Shown in pieces: positions 22,688 to 36,394 of a stretch of DNA of 64,000 nucleotides. The notes under the pieces were generated by a model. It was given only the letters and a program-made list of their open reading frames with translations, was not told the origin of the DNA and did not search any database. The translations under genes and the position numbers were made by a program. The DNA is from an uncultured Succiniclasticum sp. (lineage in GTDB: Bacteria > Bacillota > Negativicutes > Acidaminococcales > Acidaminococcaceae), in the NCBI GenBank assembly GCA_902801365.1, contig CADCHY010000014.1, positions 1-64,000 on the forward strand. Direction: 5' to 3'. The stretch's first letter is position 1. Each line of letters starts with the position of its first letter.

Positions 22688-23547
22688 ATTCCGTGATTTC
22701 TGTTTCCGATTTTTATTTTAACTATCTCCGCTCTGATCTGGTGCTGAAAAATGTGAATATTGAAATTGAAAAAGGCTCTTTTACCGTAATCATCGGTCCC
22801 AGCGGCGCGGGGAAAACTACGTTATGCAAAGCCATGACAGGTATCGTTCCGTTTTACTCCGGCGGCGATTATGCCGGTGAGATTAAAGTGCTGGGGGAAT
22901 CGACAAAGGGAAAAAAGGTTTCTGATCTGGCCATGAAGGTAGGTCTGATGTTGGAAGATTATGAAAGCCAGCTGGTTTCCCTGACGGCAGGGGAAGAAGT
23001 GGCATTCAGTCTGCTGAATCACGGTTTCCCGCCGGAGGAAGCGGAAGAACGGACCCGCCTGGCGCTGGAAGATGTAGGCCTGCCGGGACGGGAAAGCTAT
23101 CAGCTGGACGAACTGTCCGGCGGACAGCGGCAGCGCCTGGCGCTGGCTTCGTTGCTGGCAGTGCATCCGGAAATTATCGTGCTGGACGAACCGGTCAGCG
23201 CCATGGATCCGGACGGGGGCGAGAGCCTGTATAAGTTATTGGACAAAATCCACAAAGAGCATGGGACCACGTTTATCGTGGTAGAGCACCGGCTTGAATT
23301 TGTGCTGCCCTATATGACGGATCTGATTGCCGTAAAAAATGGGGAAATTGCAGCGCAGGGGCATTGTGAGGACGTGGTGCCCCATATTTATGAAGACGAA
23401 GAACTGCGTGCGCTGCTGCCGGACCTGTGGCAAATCAAATGTAATCTGGAAAAGGGAACGGCGCAGAAGTTCAACTTGTGGAGATCTGCTGAGGAAGCAG
23501 TGAAAGAGCTGCAGTCTAAAGGTTTTGGAAGAGGGGTGAGGGCATGA
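22684..23547 (+). CDS. ecfA1: ECF transporter ATPase 1
   Basis: A 287-residue cytosolic ABC ATPase. Walker A is GPSGAGKTT (about 38-46), signature LSGGQRQRLA, Walker B IIVLDEP and H-loop VVEHR. It should pair with the second ATPase to power uptake through the T and S components. It overlaps the S gene by 4 bp and the second ATPase gene by 4 bp. Confidence 0.92.
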   Translation: MNSVISVSDFYFNYLRSDLVLKNVNIEIEKGSFTVIIGPSGAGKTTLCKAMTGIVPFYSGGDYAGEIKVLGESTKGKKVSDLAMKVGLMLEDYESQLVSLTAGEEVAFSLLNHGFPPEEAEERTRLALEDVGLPGRESYQLDELSGGQRQRLALASLLAVHPEIIVLDEPVSAMDPDGGESLYKLLDKIHKEHGTTFIVVEHRLEFVLPYMTDLIAVKNGEIAAQGHCEDVVPHIYEDEELRALLPDLWQIKCNLEKGTAQKFNLWRSAEEAVKELQSKGFGRGVRA

Positions 23548-24350
23548 TTGAAGCAAAAGAGATCAACTTTGCCTATCGCCGCGGCATTCCGGTGCTGTTC
23601 GATATCAACTGCAAAATCGAAGACGGGGAGTTTGTGGCGCTGCTGGGTCACAATGGCAGCGGCAAAACCACTCTTTCCCGTCTGTTCATGGCTTTGGATC
23701 ATCCCCGTAGCGGACAGATCCTTGTTGATGGGGAAGATATTATCAATTATGAACCGGCCGATCTGGCGGATAAAGTCGGTTACGTGTTCCAGAACCCGGA
23801 CCTGCAGATTCTGGCGGATACGGTATATGAAGAAGTTGCCTATGGTCCCCGGGTCAAGAAGCTGCCGGAAGAAAACATCAAAACAAATGTGAAAGCCGCA
23901 TTGCAGGCCATGGGCCTGAAAGAACTGGAAGCAAAGTATCCCCGTATCCTTTCTTTCGGACAGAAGCGGCGGCTGGGGGTGGCGGCTGCTTTGGCGCTGA
24001 ACCCCCGCATGCTGATCCTGGACGAGATCACTAATGGTCAGGACGCGGCGGAACAGGCGGCCATGATGGAATATCTGAAAGCATTAAACGAAGAAAAGGG
24101 AACAACCATTATCCTCATCACCCATGACATGAACGTGGTGCGGAAATATGCCAGAAGGGCTATTGTCCTGACAGATGGCCGTCTGGTATTCAGCGGCACT
24201 CCGGAAGAGCTGTTCGAGGGAAATCAGCCGGTGGAACGCTGGGGCCTGCGACGTCCTACTGTTTCCGAACTGGCTTCCCGTCTGGGGGTTTCTGCCGCAT
24301 CCTGTGAAGAATTTTGCGAGGAAGTCCGGAAAGGGGGCGCTGCTATATGA
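23544..24350 (+). CDS. ecfA2: ECF transporter ATPase 2
   Basis: A 268-residue ABC ATPase. Walker A is GHNGSGKTT, the Q-loop is in VFQNPDLQ, the signature is the less usual LSFGQKRRLG, Walker B is LILDEIT and the H-loop ITHD. The altered signature and the Ile after the Walker B Glu suggest the degenerate-site partner of an asymmetric dimer. It overlaps both neighbours (ATGA junctions). Confidence 0.9.
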   Translation: MIEAKEINFAYRRGIPVLFDINCKIEDGEFVALLGHNGSGKTTLSRLFMALDHPRSGQILVDGEDIINYEPADLADKVGYVFQNPDLQILADTVYEEVAYGPRVKKLPEENIKTNVKAALQAMGLKELEAKYPRILSFGQKRRLGVAAALALNPRMLILDEITNGQDAAEQAAMMEYLKALNEEKGTTIILITHDMNVVRKYARRAIVLTDGRLVFSGTPEELFEGNQPVERWGLRRPTVSELASRLGVSAASCEEFCEEVRKGGAAI

Positions 24351-25021
24351 AACTGAACGCCTTTACCTGGATTATCGTAACGCTGGCGGTTACAGCCTGG
24401 GTGTTTATTCTGCCGCTGGAAGCCGTAGCGACGATTCTTGTGTTACAGTTAGTACTTCTGTTGTATTTTAAACGCAGCAAGACCATGCTGGCAGCCATTG
24501 GCGGGTTAGCTGTGTTTACCGGCATGATGGTCCTCCTGCAGCTGTTGTTTGGCTCGCCGCTTGACGTTTCCCTGTTCGGCGGCCTGCGCATGCTGGTCAT
24601 GACCCTTGCCTTTTTGTGCATGCTGGCGACGACGCGCATCCAGAGCATTGCCAAAGCATTAGTGGACCGTTTCCATCTGCCGGTGGAATATGCGTTCATG
24701 CTGACGGCGGCCTTGCGTTTTGTTCCAAACTTTCTGGAGGAAAGTTCCATTACCCTGGACGCCCAGTCCTGCCGGGGCTATTCCAACCGGGGCAACGCGC
24801 TGAAACGCCTGCTGTCCTATGTGGTGGTGATCCGTCCTTTGGTCATGCGCGCTGTGGCCAAATCGGAAACCCTGGCCCTATCCATGGAACTGCGGGGCTT
24901 TGGTGCCAACACATATAAAAATATGCCCAAGGAAGAGCTCACGCTGACTGATTTCGTGGTATTAGTAATTGTTGTGGTATTGAGTACTTATCCGTTCTGG
25001 AAGAAGTTCTTGCCGGTATAA
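24347..25021 (+). CDS. ecfT: ECF transporter transmembrane (T) component
   Basis: A 224-residue protein with four to five helices and the coupling-helix motifs typical of EcfT: TLDAQSCRGY and a second near ALSMELRGFGAN (the conserved Ala-Arg-Gly type contact to the ATPases). The start at 24347 overlaps the stop of the second ATPase gene by ATGA. It completes the S-A-A-T operon. Confidence 0.9.
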   Translation: MKLNAFTWIIVTLAVTAWVFILPLEAVATILVLQLVLLLYFKRSKTMLAAIGGLAVFTGMMVLLQLLFGSPLDVSLFGGLRMLVMTLAFLCMLATTRIQSIAKALVDRFHLPVEYAFMLTAALRFVPNFLEESSITLDAQSCRGYSNRGNALKRLLSYVVVIRPLVMRAVAKSETLALSMELRGFGANTYKNMPKEELTLTDFVVLVIVVVLSTYPFWKKFLPV

Positions 25022-25034
25022 AAAGTGGAGAGAA

Positions 25035-26243
25035 ATGCGCATTATGACGGAAAAACTGTTTGAAAGAGATTCCAATTTAAAAACCTGTGAAGCGACGGTG
25101 CTGGAATGCGAGCAGGCGCCCCAGGGGTATGCGGTTGTGTTGGATCGGACGGTACTGTTCCCGGAAGGGGGCGGACAGCTCAGTGATACGGGCACGATCA
25201 ACGGAGCTGCGGTGAAGCATGTGCGGGAAACGAAGGAAAAAATTATCCATGAGTGCGCAGCTGAGTTTCCTGTGGGCAGCAAGGTTACGGTGCAGGTGAA
25301 CTGGACGGACCGGCTGGACCACATGCAGCAGCATTGCGGAGAGCACATCCTTTCCTACGCGTTCTTCAAACTGTTTGGTGCCAATAATGTAGGATTCCAC
25401 ATGAACGAGCGCCTGGTGACGATTGACCTGGATAAAGAAGTAACCCTGGAAGAAGCCTTTCAGGCGGAAGACCTGGCTAACCGGCATATCTGGGAAGACC
25501 GTCCCGTAACGGTTTCCTATCTGCCCCATACGGAACTGGAGCATCTTCCCATGCGGAAGAAGAATGAGAAACTGACCGGTATCCTGCGGGTGGTGGCAGT
25601 ACAGGACGGGGATGTCTGCACCTGCTGCGGCACCCATCCCACATCAACCGGCGTGGTAGGGCTGGTCAAAATAACGAAGATTGAAAAGCATAAGGGCGGG
25701 ACCCGGGTGGAGTTTCTCTGCGGGCGCTGGGCGCTGGAAGATGCCCGGAAAAAGATGCGGTATATCCAGGAAGCCGCAAATATGCTGAGCACGAAAGAAG
25801 AAAAAGTCTGTGAAGGAATTGAACGGCTGGAGGATGAGATTTCAGAACTGAAGGAAAAGCTGCGGGCTGCCGTAAAGCAGATTCAGGAAGCGGAAATCAT
25901 AACGATTCTGGAAGAAGCCCCGGTCAATTCCGCAGGATGCAAAATCGCAGCCGCGGTCAAGGACGGATACGAGCCGAAAGACGCAAAAACGTTGTTCGGG
26001 AAGCTGACGGATGTTCCCAACACGGTGGTGGCAGTGATATATCACAACGGGGAACGCGTCAATTACATGTTTGGCCTGGGAGACGGCGCGGCAGGTGACT
26101 GCAAGGCCATCATTGCCAAAGCCAATGAGATTTTCGGCGGCAGAGGCGGCGGCAAAAAAGAATCCGCACAGGGCGGCGCGCCTTATGCGGATGACTGGAA
26201 AGAGAAAGCGGAGAAGCTGATTGCTGAGTTGAAAGCAGAATAA
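25035..26243 (+). CDS. Alanyl-tRNA editing protein AlaX-L
   Basis: A 402-residue cytosolic protein that should hydrolyse Ser- or Gly-charged tRNA-Ala. The editing domain has FPEGGGQLSDTG, zinc motif HCGEH (His100, His104) and CxxxH in CCGTH (Cys197, His201). A coiled-coil linker (about 245-290) leads to a C-terminal DHHA1 domain ending in GGRGGGKKESAQGG. This is the domain set of alanyl-tRNA synthetase without the catalytic core. It starts 14 bp after ecfT, but is probably functionally separate. Confidence 0.92.
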   Translation: MRIMTEKLFERDSNLKTCEATVLECEQAPQGYAVVLDRTVLFPEGGGQLSDTGTINGAAVKHVRETKEKIIHECAAEFPVGSKVTVQVNWTDRLDHMQQHCGEHILSYAFFKLFGANNVGFHMNERLVTIDLDKEVTLEEAFQAEDLANRHIWEDRPVTVSYLPHTELEHLPMRKKNEKLTGILRVVAVQDGDVCTCCGTHPTSTGVVGLVKITKIEKHKGGTRVEFLCGRWALEDARKKMRYIQEAANMLSTKEEKVCEGIERLEDEISELKEKLRAAVKQIQEAEIITILEEAPVNSAGCKIAAAVKDGYEPKDAKTLFGKLTDVPNTVVAVIYHNGERVNYMFGLGDGAAGDCKAIIAKANEIFGGRGGGKKESAQGGAPYADDWKEKAEKLIAELKAE

Positions 26244-26314
26244 AAAGAACTGCCGGTTATTCGTTAGTGCTCCCAAACTTCGTGCAAATTCATTTAGTAA
26301 GTGTTCCAAAAATT

Positions 26315-26371
26315 AAAAGTCCGGAGCCATTTTCCTGTTTTTGGCAGGCAATGGTTCCGGACTTTTGTATT
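26315..26371. terminator. Bidirectional terminator between alaX and dedA
   Basis: AAAAGTCCGGAGCCATT (26315-26331) pairs with 26350-26366 across an 18-base loop, with A-rich sequence on the left and T-rich sequence on the right. It serves both convergent genes. Confidence 0.85.
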
Positions 26372-26377
26372 ATCTTT

Positions 26378-27028
26378 TTATTCTTTTCCCATTTTTGCTT
26401 TAGCAAATTCGTAAACGATAGGCAGTACGGATACAATGATGATGCCTAACGCCACGTGGGAGAAGTTTTCCTTCACGAAAGGAATGTTGCCGAAGAAATA
26501 CCCTGCACCAGTGAACAGACCTACCCAGACCAGGCCGCCGATTACGTTGTAACGGAGGAATGTGCTGTAATGCATGGTACCGATGCCGGCCACAAAGGGA
26601 GCAAAGGTGCGGACGATGGGAACGAAGCGGCACAGGAAGATGGCCTTGTGGCCATGTTTTTCATAAAACTTCTGCGCCTTTTCCACATGTTCCGGCTTGA
26701 TCAGGCGATTATGGCTTTCCAGTAGTCTCTTGCCAAACTTTTCCCCTATCCAGTAATTACTGGTATCGCCTAAAATCGCCGCTGCCAGACAGATTGCAAA
26801 CAATGTTCCGAAGTGCAGACTGTTGGCGGTAGCGGACAGGGCACCGCAGGCAAAGAGCAGGGAATCACCCGGAAGAAAAGGTGTAACAACCAATCCCGTT
26901 TCGCAGAAAATAATCATAAACAGGATAAAATAAATCAGGGAACCGTAAGAGGCCATGACCAGGGGAATGTATTTGTCGAAATGCATAATGTATTCGCTGA
27001 AATAATAGGGAATCTGGCTGATGTCCAT
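26378..27028 (-). CDS. DedA-family membrane protein
   Basis: A 216-residue inner membrane protein of the DedA/VTT group, proposed to move phospholipids or undecaprenyl phosphate. Diagnostic features are FCETGLVVTPFLPGDSLLF, the GDTSNYWIGEKFG loop, FYEKHGHKAIFLCRFVPIVR with the conserved Arg, and the motif APFVAGIGTM. The ATG at 27028 follows GGAGG at 11 bp, and upstream in-frame ATGs overlap that site. It is transcribed alone. Confidence 0.9.
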   Translation of the reverse strand: MDISQIPYYFSEYIMHFDKYIPLVMASYGSLIYFILFMIIFCETGLVVTPFLPGDSLLFACGALSATANSLHFGTLFAICLAAAILGDTSNYWIGEKFGKRLLESHNRLIKPEHVEKAQKFYEKHGHKAIFLCRFVPIVRTFAPFVAGIGTMHYSTFLRYNVIGGLVWVGLFTGAGYFFGNIPFVKENFSHVALGIIIVSVLPIVYEFAKAKMGKE

Positions 27029-27208
27029 AAAAAGAAAAACCTCCATAAATAATTGCTTGATTTTAATGTCATTGTATTCTATCATATTTTGCCAAAGAAT
27101 GATATAATTATTTATTATTTATGTTAGTTCGCGCTGTTTAGGTTTTGACTTTACATTTTCTGTTGAAACGAAAGCAGAAAACAAGTGCAAACAGTATTGG
27201 AGGTTACA

Positions 27209-28069
27209 ATGAGCGAAATATTGTGCTGGTGTGGCAGCGGCAAGCCTTATGAAGATTGCCATAAAGAGATAGAAGACGAGATCCGTATGCATCAGTTAGC
27301 GGGGGAAGAGGTGCCTACCCGCCAGATGATCAAGACGCCGGAACAGATTGCCGGAATCCGGGAAGCGTGCAAATTAAATACCGCTGTGCTGGACGAGGTG
27401 GCGAAGCATATCAGAAAAGGTATGACGACGGAAGAAATCGACCGGATTGTGTATGATTTCACGGTTGCCCATGGGGGCATCCCGGCACCACTGAATTTCT
27501 GCGGTTTTCCCAAAAGCGTGTGCACGTCCATAAACGATGTGGTGTGTCACGGCATTCCTTCGGAGAAAGTGGCACTTCGTTCCGGTGATATCGTAAATAT
27601 CGATGTTTCTACGATTTTGAATAATTATTACGGCGATGCTTCCCGCATGTTTGAAATCGGGCGCGTGGACAAAAAAGCCAAAGACCTGGTGGCGATTACC
27701 AAAGAGTGTCTGAAGCGGGGTGTGGCAGCGGTTAAGCCCTGGGGACATCTGGGAGATGTAGGCGCGGCGGTTTCCCAGCTGGCGCACAAACACGGCTACA
27801 GTGTGGTGGAAGAGTTCGGCGGCCACGGCGTGGGCGTAGAATTTCATGAGGATCCCTTTGTTGCCCATGTGGGGAGAAAAGGAACGGGTATGCTGCTGGT
27901 GCCCGGCATGATTTTCACCATTGAACCCATGATCAATACCGGCAGGAAAAATATTTTTATTGACGAAAAAGATGAATGGACAGTTTACACGGAAGACGGC
28001 AGCCTCTCCGCCCAATGGGAGTATACGGTGCTGGTGACGGATGCCGGCGTGGAAGTTTTATCCTGGTAA
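27209..28069 (+). CDS. map: Type I methionine aminopeptidase with N-terminal SEC-C zinc motif
   Basis: A 286-residue enzyme that removes the initiator Met from new proteins. Residues 5-17 form a SEC-C zinc finger (CWCGSGKPYEDCH), which is thought to tether the enzyme to ribosomes or partners. The peptidase domain has CHGIP, NIDVSTILNNYYGDASRMF (metal Asp residues), EFGGHGVGVEFHEDP and FTIEPM. The ATG at 27209 follows GGAGG. Transcription probably begins in the divergent gap with dedA. Confidence 0.93.
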   Translation: MSEILCWCGSGKPYEDCHKEIEDEIRMHQLAGEEVPTRQMIKTPEQIAGIREACKLNTAVLDEVAKHIRKGMTTEEIDRIVYDFTVAHGGIPAPLNFCGFPKSVCTSINDVVCHGIPSEKVALRSGDIVNIDVSTILNNYYGDASRMFEIGRVDKKAKDLVAITKECLKRGVAAVKPWGHLGDVGAAVSQLAHKHGYSVVEEFGGHGVGVEFHEDPFVAHVGRKGTGMLLVPGMIFTIEPMINTGRKNIFIDEKDEWTVYTEDGSLSAQWEYTVLVTDAGVEVLSW

Positions 28070-28084
28070 AAGCGCTCAGAAGGT

Positions 28085-28143
28085 TATGTATACAAGTATA
28101 CATAAAAAAATCTATTGATTTTTTGAGCCTGATTGTTTAAAAT
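28085..28143 (+). promoter_or_regulatory. Promoter with two palindromes upstream of the glycine riboswitch
   Basis: TTGATT (28115-28120) and TAAAAT (28138-28143) are 17 bp apart. A perfect 20-bp palindrome TATGTATACAAGTATACATA lies at 28085-28104, of the shape bound by GntR-type regulators. An 8-bp inverted repeat TTGAGCCT/AGGCTCAA spans the spacer and -10 box. Repression in addition to the riboswitch is therefore possible. Confidence 0.6.
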
Positions 28144-28179
28144 AGGCTCAAATATATAATTGAAATTGTAAAACTGAAT

Positions 28180-28375
28180 ATCGGGTGGATGAAACATGCG
28201 GAAGAATGCAGGGCCAAAAGGTCAGGCATGCCGAAGGAGTAGCACTCTCAGGCGTTCCGGTGAACACGAAACCGCATGCGGACACAACTCTGGAGATACT
28301 CATTTAATTGAGAGCCGAAGGTGCAAGGGCACAGCCCTAATCTCTCAGGCAAAAGGACAGGGTCGGAACAGGCGG
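28180..28375 (+). ncRNA. Tandem glycine riboswitch
   Basis: Two consecutive glycine aptamers. The second (about 28287-28363) has the textbook pieces: GAGAGCCGAAGGTGCAAG, then ATCTCTCAGGCAAAAGGACAG. The first (about 28180-28286) has GCCGAAGGAGTAGC, CTCTCAGGC and CGGACA. A terminator and a long leader separate it from the symporter gene. Glycine binding probably turns on a glycine/alanine transporter or limits uptake. The sign of control cannot be deduced without mapping the anti-terminator. Confidence 0.93.
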
Positions 28376-28429
28376 TAATCCCGCTTGAGCAATAATGTGA
28401 CATATATATTTTGCATATTGTGATTGTTG

Positions 28430-28473
28430 ACCGGCCTACAGGGAGTGAATTTCCGGAGGCCGGTTTTAGTTTG
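28430..28473 (+). terminator. Riboswitch expression-platform terminator
   Basis: ACCGGCCT (28430-28437) pairs with AGGCCGGT (28457-28464), followed by TTTAGTTTG. It lies 55 nt after the second aptamer, in the right place to be the regulated terminator. Confidence 0.7.
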
Positions 28474-28497
28474 CAGTTTCAATATAGGGAGGTCCAA

Positions 28498-28533
28498 ATG
28501 GGGGAATTCAGAATCAGAGGTGATACAGGGTAA
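28498..28533 (+). other. Possible 11-residue leader peptide
   Basis: A ribosome binding site AGGGAGG precedes an ATG that opens MGEFRIRGDTG and stops at 28533, in the leader between the riboswitch terminator and the symporter gene. It may be chance. A translated leader peptide would add another control step. Confidence 0.3.
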
Positions 28534-28623
28534 TACAGCAGTAACCGTGCGTTAAGCGCAGCGCCAGATTTGGCAAGGACCGGAAACAATTCCGGTAATT
28601 ATAAAAAGGAAGAAGGAATTTTT

Positions 28624-30048
28624 ATGGATTGGAAAGCTATTAATGCAACAGTTGACGCAATAGACAGTTTTGTGTGGGGTCCGGCGATGCTGGTCCTGCT
28701 GGTAGGTACCGGCGTGTACCTGACCTTTAAGCTGAACTTCCGCACCTGGCGGAACCTGCCCTACGCTTTGAAGAGCGTGTTGGGCAAAGATGCCCGTACC
28801 ACGAAACGCGGGCATGGCGATGTTTCCCCGTTCTCAACCCTGATGACGGCGCTGGCCGCTACTATAGGTACCGGTAACATCGTCGGTGTGGCGACGGCCA
28901 TGTTCTCCGGCGGCCCCGGCGCCCTTGTCTGGATGTGGATCTCTGCCTGCTTCGGTCTTACCAGCAAGTTTGCGGAATGTATGCTGGCGGTTAAATACCG
29001 TGAAGTGAATGCCAAGGGCGAAATGGCCGGCGGTCCCATGTTCACCATGAAGAATGCCCTGAAAAATAAATCTCTGGGTAAAACTCTCGGTTTCCTGTTT
29101 GCGCTGTTCACCGTGCTTGCGTCTTTCGGTATCGGCAACCTGACCCAGGCGAACTCCATTTCTTCCGCCCTGGAACAGACTTTTGAAATCCCCATCGCAG
29201 TAACCGGTGTCGGTCTGACGATTCTGTCCCTGATCATTATTCTGGGCGGCATTCAGACGATTGCCAAAGTATCTTCCGTACTGGTTCCCTCTATGGCGGT
29301 TCTGTATGTTGTTGCCGGTCTGGCGGGCATCCTGGGGAACCTCTCCGCGATTCCTCATGGTCTTTATCAGATTTTCGTGATGGCATTCAGCCCTGATGCA
29401 GTAGGCGGCGGTGTGCTGGGCACGATTACTGTCAGCGTTATGAATGCGGTCCGCTTCGGCGTAGCCCGCGGCTGTTTCTCCAATGAAGCCGGCATGGGTT
29501 CTGCGGCTATCACCGCGGCGGCGGCCCATACGGACGACCCGGTCCGCCAGGGTTACATCAACATGACAGGCACGTTCTTCGATACCATTGTTGTCTGCTC
29601 CATTACCGGACTGGTCATTGCTTCCTCCGGCGTTCTGGGCGCTACGGCGGCAGATGGTACCCCGCTGAAAGGCATCGCCCTGACCATCGCGGCTTTTGAA
29701 CGGTTTGTTGGCCCTGCAGGCGCATATATCGTTTCCATCGGCATCCTGCTGTTTGCGTACTCTACGATTCTCGGCTGGGAATATCACGGTGAGAAAGCGT
29801 TCGAATATCTGGTAGGCGACCATAAATTAAACATCATCTACCGCGTGCTGTTCTCCCTGACCGCTTATATAGGCGCGACCCAGACCCTGGAACTGGTGTG
29901 GAACCTGGCCGATATTTTCAATGCCCTGATGGCGATTCCCAACTTAATCTGTATGATTATGCTGGCTGACGTTCTGAAATCCGAAGTGGAACGGTTCCAG
30001 CCAATCCTGGAAGCGGAAGAAGCGGCTAAGTCTGCTACGGAAGCCTGA
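28624..30048 (+). CDS. Na+/alanine (glycine) symporter, AGCS family
   Basis: A 474-residue inner-membrane sodium symporter with 10-11 helices. Family blocks include GTGVYLTFKLNFRTWRNLPY, the FSTLMTALAATIGTGNIVG segment, GGPGALVWMW, the FSNEAGMGSAAITAAAAHT motif and GWEYHGEKAFEYL near the end. The ATG at 28624 follows GGAAGAAGG. The glycine riboswitch upstream argues that glycine is a physiological substrate. Confidence 0.93.
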   Translation: MDWKAINATVDAIDSFVWGPAMLVLLVGTGVYLTFKLNFRTWRNLPYALKSVLGKDARTTKRGHGDVSPFSTLMTALAATIGTGNIVGVATAMFSGGPGALVWMWISACFGLTSKFAECMLAVKYREVNAKGEMAGGPMFTMKNALKNKSLGKTLGFLFALFTVLASFGIGNLTQANSISSALEQTFEIPIAVTGVGLTILSLIIILGGIQTIAKVSSVLVPSMAVLYVVAGLAGILGNLSAIPHGLYQIFVMAFSPDAVGGGVLGTITVSVMNAVRFGVARGCFSNEAGMGSAAITAAAAHTDDPVRQGYINMTGTFFDTIVVCSITGLVIASSGVLGATAADGTPLKGIALTIAAFERFVGPAGAYIVSIGILLFAYSTILGWEYHGEKAFEYLVGDHKLNIIYRVLFSLTAYIGATQTLELVWNLADIFNALMAIPNLICMIMLADVLKSEVERFQPILEAEEAAKSATEA

Positions 30049-30087
30049 TTAACGCCGGATCCGGTAAAACTTTAATAGTTGCAAAGA

Positions 30088-30122
30088 AGAGGCAGAGGCT
30101 TTGGCTTCTGTCTCTTTTTTAT
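30088..30122 (+). terminator. Terminator after the symporter
   Basis: AGAGGCAGAGGC pairs with GCTTCTGTCTCT around a short loop (30088-30114), followed by TTTTTT. Confidence 0.8.
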
Positions 30123-30217
30123 ATTCTGTACGCGTTATGTTTATGGTATAATATTTCAGTACCCGGAATTTTTGAATCGATATGAGGTAAACGTACGCTA
30201 TGGGAGCATGAGTTGCC

Positions 30218-30262
30218 ATGAATCATAAGGAGTCGTCTTTTTTATTGCACAAGGAGCGATGA
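30218..30262 (+). other. Out-of-frame queT N-terminus or leader ORF
   Basis: ATG at 30218 behind GGGAG opens MNHKESSFLLHKER and stops at 30262, overlapping the queT ATG (30259) by ATGA. One slip in the T6 run at about 30238-30243 would join it to the queT frame as MNHKESSFFIAQGAMIAAAY, a natural-looking N-terminus. Confidence 0.5.
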
Positions 30263-30699
30263 TCGCGGCGGCATACGTGGTACTGACGGTTGCTTTTGCA
30301 CCGTTTTCCTTTAAGGAAATCCAGGTCAGGATATCAGAATCCCTGACAATACTGCCCATATTTACTCCGGCGGCGCTTCCCGGACTTGCTGTTGGCTGCC
30401 TGCTTGCTAATATTTTAGGCGGGGCGGTGGCTGCTGACGTGGTGTTTGGATCATTAGCCACACTGATCGGGGCAGTGGGGACCCGAATGTTACGGGACAA
30501 AAATCCTGTTCTGGCTGTCATCCCTCCGATTATCGCGAATATGCTTATTGTTCCGTTTGTGCTTCGTTATGCCTATGGCGTGCCGTTGCCAATCCCACTG
30601 ATGATGGGGACCGTTGGCATTGGAGAAATGATATCCTGCGGTGTTTTGGGGTTACTGCTTTATAAAGCTTTGTATACGCATCGAAAGAGCATTTTTTAA
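30259..30699 (+). CDS. queT: QueT-family ECF S component (queuosine precursor uptake)
   Basis: A 146-residue membrane protein. The sequence IAAAYVVLTVAFAPFSFKEIQVRISESLTILP is diagnostic of QueT, and later PALPGLAVGCLLANILGG and DVVFGSLATLIGA also fit. It should capture a queuosine precursor and work with a shared ECF module, whose ATPases are not adjacent. The visible ATG at 30259 has a poorly spaced ribosome binding site. The frame is open upstream to a TAA at 30229-30231 without a normal start, but with homologous-looking codons (FFIAQGA). The true start therefore probably lies in the other frame at 30218, and the gene may be frameshifted or translationally coupled. Confidence 0.8.
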   Translation: MIAAAYVVLTVAFAPFSFKEIQVRISESLTILPIFTPAALPGLAVGCLLANILGGAVAADVVFGSLATLIGAVGTRMLRDKNPVLAVIPPIIANMLIVPFVLRYAYGVPLPIPLMMGTVGIGEMISCGVLGLLLYKALYTHRKSIF

Positions 30700-30754
30700 G
30701 AATAAAATATAATGTTCACAAGTTTTTGTTTTTCATAGAATTTTTGGAGGACTG

Positions 30755-35941
<5,187 letters not shown>

Positions 35942-36092
35942 GTCTGCCGGCTTATGAACAGACAGAAAGATAACATCTGAAATAAATCTGTGAAAAAGAA
36001 GACTTATCTTTCCTCTTATATACAAATTGTGATATAATAACATGTATGTTTTTTCAGACTTAACGTTTAATGAATAACAGGATGGTGAAAAC

Positions 36093-36380
36093 ATGAAAGT
36101 AACAGAAAAAGATGTGAAATACATCGCTGCTCTTTCCCGACTGGAAATTTCAGATGAGGAAATGCCCAAGTTTACAGAACAGTTCAACCAGATTCTGAAC
36201 TATGCGGATATTTTGGAAAAAGTTGATACCACCGGTATCGAACCGACCTTCAGTATCCTGCCCCTGTACAATGTGCTTCGGGAAGATGTGCCGCAGGAAG
36301 GCGTGGCCCACGAAGATGCGCTGAAAAATGCGCCGGCGGTACATAATGACGGATTTAAAGTTCCGCGTGTGATCGAGTAA
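36093..36380 (+). CDS. gatC: Asp/Glu-tRNA amidotransferase subunit C
   Basis: A 95-residue subunit holding GatA and GatB together. The signature [12 protein letters not shown] and the [16 protein letters not shown] block are present, ending VPRVIE. Length is normal. It is the first gene of gatCAB, which converts mischarged Glu-tRNA-Gln or Asp-tRNA-Asn. TATAAT near 36032-36037 suggests the operon promoter. Confidence 0.95.
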   Translation: MKVTEKDVKYIAALSRLEISDEEMPKFTEQFNQILNYADILEKVDTTGIEPTFSILPLYNVLREDVPQEGVAHEDALKNAPAVHNDGFKVPRVIE

Positions 36381-36394
36381 GGGAGGCAAGGACT

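Noticed and set aside
28196-28378. 60-codon frame inside the glycine riboswitch
   Set aside because: The sequence is fully explained by the two aptamers; the frame has no ribosome site.
28834-29823. Long minus-strand frame of 329 codons opposite the Na+/alanine symporter
   Set aside because: It mirrors a strongly conserved family on the plus strand and is an artefact of codon use.
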